Shown one piece after another: positions 55,741 through 64,000 of a DNA stretch of 64,000 nucleotides. The first letter of the stretch is position 1, and every line of letters starts with the position of its first letter. This DNA comes from Scandinavium goeteborgense. GTDB taxonomy: Bacteria; Pseudomonadota; Gammaproteobacteria; Enterobacterales; Enterobacteriaceae. The notes under the pieces are model-generated. The model was not told the origin of the DNA and searched no databases. It was given only the letters and a program-made list of their open reading frames with translations. The stretch spans positions 3,639,177-3,703,176 of the forward strand of contig NZ_CP054058.1 of NCBI RefSeq assembly GCF_003935895.2. The letters are read 5' to 3'. A program made the position numbers and the translations under genes.

Positions 55741-56496
55741 ATGAATCTTAACAGTATTCCCGCATTTCAGGACAACTACATCTGGGTGCTGAGCCAGGAC
55801 GATGGAAAGTGTTTGATTGTCGACCCGGGCGAAGCGGCGCCAATCCTCGCCGCGATTGCTGAAAACAATTGGCAGCCGCAGGCCATTTTATTGACCCATC
55901 ACCATCACGATCACGTTGGCGGTGTGAAAGAACTGACGCAAAAATTCCCGGGACTTGTGGTGTATGGTCCACAGGAGACACAAGATAAAGGGGCCACCGA
56001 TATCGTTAAAGAAGGTGATACGGTCGATGTTTTGGGATGCGAATTTTCTGTAATTGCGACCCCAGGACATACCTTAGGTCACGTATGTTTCTTTAGCGAT
56101 CCTTACCTTTTTTCTGGCGATACGTTGTTCTCCGGGGGATGCGGACGTCTCTTCGAAGGCTCTCCAGAGCAGATGTATCAGTCACTTAAAAAATTACAGT
56201 CACTTCCTGACCATACGGTGGTGTGTTGCGCCCATGAATATACATTAGCAAATGTTAAGTTTGCATTGAGTGTTCTACCCCATGATCGGGCGATAAACGA
56301 ATACTATAGTGAAGTTAATGAGTTACGCGTAAAAAACCAAAAAACACTACCCGTAATTCTTAAAAATGAACGTCGAACCAATGTATTTATAAGAACGGAT
56401 GATGCTGATTTAATTGAAGAAATATCCAAAGAAACAAATTTGCAACAACCTGGGCAGCGTTTTGCATGGTTAAGGTCAAAGAAAGATAACTTCTAA
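55741..56496 (+). CDS. gloB: Hydroxyacylglutathione hydrolase (glyoxalase II)
   Basis: This 251-aa metallo-beta-lactamase-fold enzyme has the binuclear metal motif [11 protein letters not shown] near residues 52-62, TPGHTLGH near 107, [13 protein letters not shown] near 124, and His in [14 protein letters not shown] near 163. It hydrolyses S-D-lactoylglutathione to lactate and glutathione, completing methylglyoxal detoxification. It is a single gene divergent from yafS. Confidence 0.97.
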   Translation: MNLNSIPAFQDNYIWVLSQDDGKCLIVDPGEAAPILAAIAENNWQPQAILLTHHHHDHVGGVKELTQKFPGLVVYGPQETQDKGATDIVKEGDTVDVLGCEFSVIATPGHTLGHVCFFSDPYLFSGDTLFSGGCGRLFEGSPEQMYQSLKKLQSLPDHTVVCCAHEYTLANVKFALSVLPHDRAINEYYSEVNELRVKNQKTLPVILKNERRTNVFIRTDDADLIEEISKETNLQQPGQRFAWLRSKKDNF

Positions 56497-56568
56497 ATGC
56501 CCAGGGTTGCCTTTTAATTTTTTCGCCGTTATGATTGCTCGTCTTTTAAGCAACTATTGACCACACAC

Positions 56569-57933
56569 ATGAAGGCACGAGCGATATTACTCGCCTCTGT
56601 CCTGCTAGTGGGTTGCCAGGCTAATCAAGATGGTAACGTACAACAGCACGCACAGAGCCTTTCTGCGGCTAGTCAAGGGGAAGCAGGGAAGTTTGCAAGT
56701 CAAGCGCGATGGATGGACGATGGAACATTTTATGCGCAGGATCAGGACTTGTGGGCTTCTATTGGCGGCGAGCTAAAGATGGGAATTCCGGATAATGGCC
56801 GGATTCGCGAACAGAGACAAAAGTATTTACGCAATAAGAGCTATCTCCACGATGTAACTTTACGGGCAGAGCCGTATATGTACTGGATAGCAGGGCAAGT
56901 TAAGAAACGTAACATGCCTATGGAACTGGTACTACTACCCATAGTGGAGAGCGCTTTTGACCCCCATGCAACGTCTGGCGCCAATGCCGCAGGCATCTGG
57001 CAGATCATTCCGAGCACAGGGCGCAATTATGGTTTAAAACAGACCCGCGCATATGACGCGCGTCGCGATGTTGTTGCTTCTACTACGGCAGCACTCGATA
57101 TGATGCAGCGTCTGAATAAGATGTTTGACGGCGACTGGTTGTTAACGGTCGCAGCGTATAACAGCGGCGAAGGTCGTGTGATGAAGGCAATGAAAGCGAA
57201 CAAATCGCGGGGCAAACCTACCGATTTCTGGTCGCTGTCATTACCTCAGGAAACGAAGATTTACGTGCCTAAAATGCTGGCCTTGAGCGATATTCTCAAG
57301 AACAGCAAGCGCTATGGCATTCAGCTGCCGACGGCAGATGAAAGTCGTGCACTGGCTCGCGTTCGACTGGATAGCCCTGTTGACGTGAAGCAAGTGGCGG
57401 ATATGGCCGGTATTTCAGTCACCAAGCTGAAGGCGTTTAATGCGGGCGTCAAGGGTTCTACCCTCGGTGCCAGCGGACCAAAGTATGTGATGGTTCCGCA
57501 GAAACATGCCGACCAGCTTCGTGAGTCTCTGGCCTCTGGCGATATCGCCGCGGTTCAGCCGACTCTGGTGGCCGATAATTCACCGATGACCAGCCGTAGC
57601 TATAGGGTACGTTCAGGTGACACCCTTTCGGGTATTGCGGCACGTCTTGGCGTGACATCGAAAGATCTGCAGCAGTGGAATTCACTGCGCGGCGCGCACC
57701 TTAAAGTGGGTCAGAACCTGACCGTAGGCGCAGGTAGCAGTGCATCTCGTCTTGCTAAAAATAGCGATAGCATTACGTATCGCGTTCGCAAAGGGGATTC
57801 GCTGTCGAGTATCGCTAAGCGTCACGGCGTCAATATCAATGATGTTGTGCGCTGGAACGATGATACCGACAACCTGAAGCCGGGTGATCAACTGACGCTG
57901 TTTGTTAAAAATAGCGACAGACCCGATTCCTGA
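56569..57933 (+). CDS. mltD: Membrane-bound lytic murein transglycosylase D
   Basis: ATG at 56569 (MKARAILLASVLLVGCQ) gives 454 aa; the upstream in-frame ATG four codons earlier lies outside the lipoprotein signal. The lipobox LLVGC places lipidated Cys16. The lysozyme-like catalytic domain has Glu in LPIVESAFDPHATSGANAAGIWQI near residue 125. Two LysM domains follow near 343-387 (YRVRSGDTLSGIAARLG) and 402-446 (YRVRKGDSLSSIAKRHG). It cleaves peptidoglycan glycan strands. Confidence 0.97.
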   Translation: MKARAILLASVLLVGCQANQDGNVQQHAQSLSAASQGEAGKFASQARWMDDGTFYAQDQDLWASIGGELKMGIPDNGRIREQRQKYLRNKSYLHDVTLRAEPYMYWIAGQVKKRNMPMELVLLPIVESAFDPHATSGANAAGIWQIIPSTGRNYGLKQTRAYDARRDVVASTTAALDMMQRLNKMFDGDWLLTVAAYNSGEGRVMKAMKANKSRGKPTDFWSLSLPQETKIYVPKMLALSDILKNSKRYGIQLPTADESRALARVRLDSPVDVKQVADMAGISVTKLKAFNAGVKGSTLGASGPKYVMVPQKHADQLRESLASGDIAAVQPTLVADNSPMTSRSYRVRSGDTLSGIAARLGVTSKDLQQWNSLRGAHLKVGQNLTVGAGSSASRLAKNSDSITYRVRKGDSLSSIAKRHGVNINDVVRWNDDTDNLKPGDQLTLFVKNSDRPDS

Positions 57934-57946
57934 TAAACCTGTTTAG

Positions 57947-57979
57947 CAAAAAGGCACCGATTCCCTCGGTGCCTTTTTT
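57947..57979. terminator. mltD terminator, bidirectional with yafE
   Basis: AAGGCACCGA and TCGGTGCCTT arms are flanked by A5 and T7 runs between convergent genes. Confidence 0.9.
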
Positions 57980-57981
57980 AT

Positions 57982-58752
57982 TTATGCGGCTTTATGCGCC
58001 TCGGCCATTATGGTGTCGCTGGTAAACGAACCCTCTTCCTGCAGCTCAAAATAGTCCTTCACTTCCTGAGACGCACTTTCCTGATACAGACGAATAGCGG
58101 TACACAATGCCTCTGGGGTACGCATACGCGCCACCCAGGAGCTGTATTCCAGTGGTAAGCGGTCGGTAATCAAACTGTCGGTAATCAGTCCGGCTTCGTT
58201 GATCATTGAGAACCACTCCCCGCTTGAGTAATTGCGTACATGTGAGGTATCACGCAATGCTTCAACGGTCTGCAACCAGACGTCTCTCAACGGATGACCG
58301 GGAGACATGATGTCCATGATGATGAATATGCCACCCGGCTTCAGCACGCGTTTGATTTCACGCATCGCCTGCCCCACGTCATGCCAGTGATGGGCAGAAT
58401 AACGGCTGATCACCACATCGTAAGAAGCGTCGTCAAACGGCAATATTTCCGCATAACCCTGCGATGTCGTGATGTTGTTCAGTCCTTTGTCCTTCGCCGC
58501 CTGTTTCACCACTTCGAGCATTTGTGCTGACAAGTCGTAAGCCGTTACCTGCGCAACGTGCGCGGCGGCAACGAAGCTCGCATGCCCTGCTCCGCAGCCG
58601 AGATCCAGCACTTTTGCCTGCGGGAATGCGCTCAGACGCTCGCCCAGACGCTGTAAATCACGCCCTGATGAATGTACCGCGCTGGTTAAATAGGCACTTG
58701 CCTGAGAGCCAAACTGTTTATCGACATTATTGTGGTGAGATTGCGTTGTCAT
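57982..58752 (-). CDS. yafE: YafE, class I SAM-dependent methyltransferase
   Basis: This 256-aa protein has the SAM-binding motif LDLGCGAGHASF near residues 46-57, YDLSAQMLEVVKQAA (motif II) and LPFDDASYDVVISRYSAHHWHDVG near 106-129, similar to UbiE-type enzymes. The ends (MTTQSHHNNVDKQFGSQASAYL and FTSDTIMAEAHKAA) match E. coli YafE. The methyl acceptor is unknown. Confidence 0.9.
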   Translation of the reverse strand: MTTQSHHNNVDKQFGSQASAYLTSAVHSSGRDLQRLGERLSAFPQAKVLDLGCGAGHASFVAAAHVAQVTAYDLSAQMLEVVKQAAKDKGLNNITTSQGYAEILPFDDASYDVVISRYSAHHWHDVGQAMREIKRVLKPGGIFIIMDIMSPGHPLRDVWLQTVEALRDTSHVRNYSSGEWFSMINEAGLITDSLITDRLPLEYSSWVARMRTPEALCTAIRLYQESASQEVKDYFELQEEGSFTSDTIMAEAHKAA

Positions 58753-58835
58753 TTTGTTGTCCTTCGGTTGATTGAATGATGAAAGGGCAGCACCTAACGT
58801 GCACAGGTCTGCCCCACGGCAGACCTGACTTACCT

Positions 58836-59651
<816 letters not shown>

Positions 59652-59770
59652 TCAATAACAGAAAAACCACGCTGACATCACAGTGTGGTTCTTCTGTTAT
59701 AGGGACTTTTGCTCACAGTTTCAACGCTATTTTCCAGAAAGATACGCCACATACTGTAATCAAATGAGGA

Positions 59771-60955
59771 CTACGTTCGCTGGGCAACCGCCACTTGTGC
59801 TGGTTTATCGAGACGTCCACTGACGCCGATTAACAAGAAAGCGACGAACACAATAACCGCTCCGATCCACGGTGTTTGCGCCAGACCGTAATGCACAACG
59901 GTTTGACCGCCAATGATCGATCCCAGTGCAATCCCTACGTTAAAGGCGGCAATGTTCAGACCCGATGCGACATCGACCGCGCCAGGCGTGTACAGCTCGG
60001 CTTTCTGCACGACATACACCTGGAGGCCAGGGACGTTACCGAAGGCAAAAATCCCCATCAGCAATACGGTGGCAAGTGCTGCGTATTGCATCGAAGCCGT
60101 GAACTGGAACACCAACAACAGAACCATCAACGCGGCAAAGATGATTTTTAACGCCGGAACTGCACCGTGTTTGTCGGCAAGTTTGCCGCCCCAAATGTTG
60201 CCAATAGCGACCGAAACACCGTAGCCCAATAGGATCCAACTGACTGCATTCGGCGAAAAACCGGCCAGGTTTTGCATCATCGGCGCCAGGAAGGTAAAGG
60301 CGGTAAAGACGCCACCGTAACCCAGGGCGGTTATCGCATAGATAATCAGCAAGCGGGGGTGGGTCAGCACCTGCAGCTGCTCACGAAGCGTTGCGGCCGC
60401 ACGCTGCGGAATGTTTTTAGGCACCAGAATAAGGCTGCTGATTAAAGCGATAACCCCCAGCAACGAGACGGCCAGGAAGGTTTCACGCCAGCCAAAATGC
60501 TGTCCGATAACCGTCCCCAGCGGCACACCCGTTACCAGAGCTACGGTAAGCCCACCAAACATGATGGCGATAGCTGAAGCGGCTTTTTCTTTCGGTACCA
60601 GGCTGGTTGCGATGGTTGACCCAATGGAGAAGAACACACCATGCGCCAGACCCGTCAGCAAACGCGCTAACACCAGCGTGCCGTAACCCGGAGCCTGCCA
60701 GGCCAGCAGATTACCGGCGGTAAATAGCACCATCAGCGCCAGCAACAGCTGCTTGCGTGGCATCCGGCCAGTGAGTGCAGTGAGCACCGGTGCACCAATC
60801 GCCACGCCAAGGGCATAGATAGATACCAACAGTCCCGCAGAGGGCAAAGAAACAGAAAGTTGTTCAGCAATCGTCGGGACCAGACCGACTATAACAAACT
60901 CCGTCGTGCCGATTGCAAAGGCACTGATCGTCAGGGCAAGTAGCGCCAGTGGCAT
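59771..60955 (-). CDS. MFS exporter of the DHA1 (drug/sugar efflux) type
   Basis: This 394-aa protein has twelve predicted membrane helices. LTISAFAIGTTEFVIVGLVPTIA starts helix 1, GRMPRKQLLL is the cytoplasmic loop 2-3 motif A variant, and GVPLGTVIGQHFGWR near 144 is the family's antiporter motif C region. It resembles YdhP/AraJ/NepI-like exporters. The gene is divergent from the LysR gene yafC with a 104-bp gap, so yafC may control it. E. coli lacks it at this position as far as I recall. Confidence 0.85.
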   Translation of the reverse strand: MPLALLALTISAFAIGTTEFVIVGLVPTIAEQLSVSLPSAGLLVSIYALGVAIGAPVLTALTGRMPRKQLLLALMVLFTAGNLLAWQAPGYGTLVLARLLTGLAHGVFFSIGSTIATSLVPKEKAASAIAIMFGGLTVALVTGVPLGTVIGQHFGWRETFLAVSLLGVIALISSLILVPKNIPQRAAATLREQLQVLTHPRLLIIYAITALGYGGVFTAFTFLAPMMQNLAGFSPNAVSWILLGYGVSVAIGNIWGGKLADKHGAVPALKIIFAALMVLLLVFQFTASMQYAALATVLLMGIFAFGNVPGLQVYVVQKAELYTPGAVDVASGLNIAAFNVGIALGSIIGGQTVVHYGLAQTPWIGAVIVFVAFLLIGVSGRLDKPAQVAVAQRT

Positions 60956-61059
60956 AATTTACTCCGTATAATCAGGATTAAGATGACACGCAGTATGCGT
61001 CAGTGTTTAAATAACAAAAATGCTAAAAATCTCAATAGAATTTTGCAGGTGGTGCAACA

Positions 61060-61956
61060 ATGAGAGCAACATCCGAAGAAATTGCCATCTTTGTCGCGGT
61101 GGTAGAAAGCGGCAGCTTTAGCCGTGCGGCAGAACAACTTGGCCAAGCGAATTCAGCCGTAAGCCGCGCCGTTAAAAAGCTGGAGTCAAAACTGGGCGTC
61201 AGCTTACTGAATCGCACCACGCGTCAGCTCAGCCTAACTGAAGAAGGTGAGCGCTATTTCCGTCGTATGCAGGGCGTTTTGCAGGAGATGGCCGCTGCCG
61301 AAAATGAATTAATGGAAGCGCGACATACGCCGCGTGGGTTGTTGCGTATCGATGCGGCAACGCCCGTTATCCTCCATTATCTGATGCCACTGATTAAACC
61401 TTTTCGCGAGCGCTATCCTGAAATTACGCTTTCGCTAGTCTCTTCGGAAACGTTCATTAATCTTATTGAGCGAAAGGTTGATGTAGCCATCCGTGCAGGT
61501 ACGTTAACCGACTCCAGCCTGCGCGCGCGGCCTCTATTTACCAGCTACCGGAAAATCATCGCTTCGCCCGATTACGTGGAGTGTTTTGGAATGCCGGAAA
61601 CGGTGGAAGATTTGAAGCAGCATCAGTGCCTCGGATTCACCGAGCCCACGTCTCTCAATACCTGGCCTGTTTCCTGTTGTGATGGGCAGTTGCACGAGGT
61701 GACATCAGAGATATCGTCTAACAGTGGCGAAACACTGAAACAGCTCTGTTTGAGCGGGAATGGGATTGCCTGCCTGTCGGACTATATGGTGGATAACGAG
61801 ATTGCCAGAGGGGAATTTGTCGAGCTGATGGCAGATAAGAGACTGCCGGTGGAGATGCCCTTTAGCGCCGTCTATTACAGTGACCGGGCGGTCAGCACGC
61901 GTATCCGAGCGTTCATTGATTTTTTAAGCGAGCACGAAGCTCAGCGTAAAAAGTAA
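61060..61956 (+). CDS. yafC: YafC, LysR-family regulator
   Basis: This 298-aa protein has an N-terminal winged helix-turn-helix (residues 1-65; [47 protein letters not shown]) and a periplasmic-binding-like effector domain ([34 protein letters not shown] from about 90). It is very similar to E. coli YafC apart from a shorter C-terminus. Divergent orientation relative to the MFS gene is the usual LysR-target layout. Confidence 0.92.
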   Translation: MRATSEEIAIFVAVVESGSFSRAAEQLGQANSAVSRAVKKLESKLGVSLLNRTTRQLSLTEEGERYFRRMQGVLQEMAAAENELMEARHTPRGLLRIDAATPVILHYLMPLIKPFRERYPEITLSLVSSETFINLIERKVDVAIRAGTLTDSSLRARPLFTSYRKIIASPDYVECFGMPETVEDLKQHQCLGFTEPTSLNTWPVSCCDGQLHEVTSEISSNSGETLKQLCLSGNGIACLSDYMVDNEIARGEFVELMADKRLPVEMPFSAVYYSDRAVSTRIRAFIDFLSEHEAQRKK

Positions 61957-61985
61957 ATTGGGGGCAACAATGCCCCCACGTTCGA

Positions 61986-62789
61986 TTAATCCCAGTTCGG
62001 CGCCAGACCTTCTGGGCTCACCAGACGATCGTTGCATTCCAGGGCAGCAATCGCCGCTCTGTCAGCATCATCCAGCTTGAGATCCTGTGCCAGCAGGTTG
62101 CTCGCCAAGTTCTCACGTTTAGTTGATGACGGGATTACGGCGTAACCTTCCCCCATCGCCCAGGCCAGAATCACCTGCGCAGGCGTCACGCCATGTTTTT
62201 TTGCAATCCCCTGAATGGTGTCATCTTTTAGCGCTTTACCATAAGCCAGCGTCATATACGAAGTGATGTGAATACCCTGTTTTTTGGCCCACTCCACAAC
62301 ATTTCGGTTTTGCAGATACGGGGAGAGTTCAATCTGATTGGTGGCAATATTCTCTGCCCCAACCGCTGCGATCGCTTTTTCCATCAGTGGGATGGTGAAG
62401 TTAGAAATACCAATCTCACGCGTCAGACCACTTTTCTTGGCCTCCAGCAACGCCTGCATAAACTCTTCTACAGAAACAGCATCTTGCGGTGAAGGCCAGT
62501 GGATCAAAGTCAGATCAACGTAATCCATACACAGCTTTTTCAGGCTCTCTTTGAGGCTTGGGATCAGCGCATCTTTGCTCAGATTTTCAATCCAGATCTT
62601 GGTAGTGATAAACAATTCGCTGCGTGGCACACCGCTTTCAGCGATCGCCTGACCAACTGCAGCTTCATTATCATAAATCTGGGCGGTATCAACAGCGCGA
62701 TAGCCGAGTTCGAGAGCCGTTTTTACTGATGCGATAACTACGTCGTCTTTAAGACGGAAAGTACCTAAACCAAATGCAGGGATTGTCAT
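61986..62789 (-). CDS. dkgB: 2,5-diketo-D-gluconate reductase B / methylglyoxal reductase
   Basis: This 267-aa aldo/keto reductase has catalytic Asp and Tyr in [16 protein letters not shown] near residues 31-46, Lys in ITTKIW near 65, His in LIHWPSP near 97, and the NADPH-binding ending [15 protein letters not shown]. It reduces 2,5-diketogluconate and small aldehydes. It lies beside the rrnH operon as in E. coli. Confidence 0.96.
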   Translation of the reverse strand: MTIPAFGLGTFRLKDDVVIASVKTALELGYRAVDTAQIYDNEAAVGQAIAESGVPRSELFITTKIWIENLSKDALIPSLKESLKKLCMDYVDLTLIHWPSPQDAVSVEEFMQALLEAKKSGLTREIGISNFTIPLMEKAIAAVGAENIATNQIELSPYLQNRNVVEWAKKQGIHITSYMTLAYGKALKDDTIQGIAKKHGVTPAQVILAWAMGEGYAVIPSSTKRENLASNLLAQDLKLDDADRAAIAALECNDRLVSPEGLAPNWD

Positions 62790-62914
62790 AACTTCCTCAT
62801 GAATTACTTTATATGTGTTTTCAGAGGATTATCGCGAGTGCGGATGAGAAGAAAAAGAGTTAAAAACGCAGAGGATTTTTGCGATTATGGCAATAATTGA
62901 TGGGTTTAGACAAA

Positions 62915-62946
62915 AGAAAAAGCCCTGAGCAGATGCTCAGGGCTTT
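62915..62946 (-). terminator. rRNA operon terminator
   Basis: GCCCTGAGC-AGAT-GCTCAGGGC at 62922-62943. Read leftward it is followed by TTTTTCTTTTG, 8 bp past the tRNA-Asp 3' end. Confidence 0.9.
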
Positions 62947-62953
62947 CAATAAG

Positions 62954-63030
62954 TGGCGGAACGGACGGGACTCGAACCCGCGACCCCCTGCGTGACAGGC
63001 AGGTATTCTAACCGACTGAACTACCGCTCC
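62954..63030 (-). tRNA. aspU: tRNA-Asp (anticodon GUC), distal gene of the rRNA operon
   Basis: This 77-nt gene is identical to the copy at 53520. It lies 52 bp past the 5S gene, the position of aspU in E. coli rrnH. Confidence 0.96.
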
Positions 63031-63082
63031 ACCGAATTTCTTTACAACAACCGGTTTTATGCCCCGGTTTAATGCTAATTTG

Positions 63083-63202
63083 ATGCCTGGCAGTTCCCTA
63101 CTCTCGCATGGGGAGACCCCACACTACCATCGGCGCTACGGCGTTTCACTTCTGAGTTCGGCATGGGGTCAGGTGGGACCACCGCGCTGTTGCCGCCAGG
63201 CA
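63083..63202 (-). rRNA. rrfH: 5S ribosomal RNA
   Basis: The 120-nt minus-strand sequence begins TGCCTGGCGGCAACAGCGCG and ends GGAACTGCCAGGCAT; the ends pair as helix I. It matches the enterobacterial 5S sequence. Confidence 0.97.
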
Positions 63203-63297
63203 AATTCTGTTTACCAACACACCCTTCAGGGTCTGTCAGTTAATCTGTTTCAAGCTGAATATCGTCGTCTCTCACGCCAAAACATCTTCGGCGTTGT

Positions 63298-64000
<703 letters not shown>

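Overview
The window is chromosomal DNA from a member of the Enterobacteriaceae. The backbone gene order (phoE/proBA, crl, frsA, gpt, pepD, dinB, yafK, yafJ, gmhA, fadE, yafV, aspV, dnaQ/rnhA, yafS, gloB, mltD, yafE, yafD, yafC, dkgB, rrnH) is that of the E. coli 5-min region in inverted orientation. The nqr operon and a large hpx purine-degradation cluster, neither of which E. coli K-12 has here, point towards the Klebsiella/Enterobacter/Lelliottia/Kosakonia side of the family. I cannot name a species from the sequence alone.

Region 1 (1-7434) is the thrW-proximal part of a P4-like phage satellite whose other end lies outside the window. In order it shows tandem decamers resembling the P4 crr iterons, a terminator, a late promoter with two Delta/Ogr-type operators, sid, psu, a delta/ogr zinc-finger gene, a probable cos site, a UvrD-like helicase next to an OLD-family ATPase/TOPRIM nuclease (a Gabija-like, class 2 OLD pair), a P4-type integrase, and the tRNA-Thr(CGU) gene thrW as integration target. 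The defence cargo sits between psu/cos and int, the recognised cargo slot of P4-like satellites. The nuclease gene is broken by one in-frame TGA that cuts off the Walker A segment.

Region 2 (7435-29036) is core genome: proline synthesis (proBA), the phosphate-starvation porin phoE with Pho boxes, the sigma-S assistant crl, frsA, gpt, pepD, SOS polymerase dinB with a perfect LexA box, the complete Na+-pumping NADH:quinone reductase operon nqrABCDEF-nqrM (no apbE beside it), yafK, yafJ, gmhA, fadE with a FadR site, and yafV.

Region 3 (29037-53519) is a 24-kb accessory block between yafV and tRNA-Asp (aspV). It begins with an ABC alpha-glucoside uptake operon followed by two paralogous GH13 glucosidases, an arrangement like the palatinose/trehalulose (pal) genes of Erwinia rhapontici. 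A small uncharacterised group follows: a membrane-anchored protein, a CRP-fold/IprA-like regulator and an outer-membrane barrel. Next is a near-complete path from 5-hydroxyisourate through allantoin and allantoate to oxamate and oxalate: hiuH, a fused allantoate amidohydrolase-OHCU decarboxylase, a ureidoglycine aminotransferase, the RpiR regulator hpxU, hpxWXYZ, allantoinase, allantoin racemase and an NCS1 permease. Near-identical 16-bp dyads in the hpxU/hpxW and hpxA/permease promoter regions, with degenerate copies before hpxJ, suggest one HpxU regulon. A rhodanese-membrane protein and an AT-rich orphan SGNH-like gene close the block. Three copies of a GGGAGAGGG-type palindromic repeat mark module borders within it.

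Region 4 (53520-64000) is core again: aspV, dnaQ/rnhA, yafS, gloB, mltD, yafE, yafD, an MFS exporter divergent from the LysR gene yafC, dkgB, and the 3' end of an rRNA operon (23S partial, 5S, tRNA-Asp) reading leftward.
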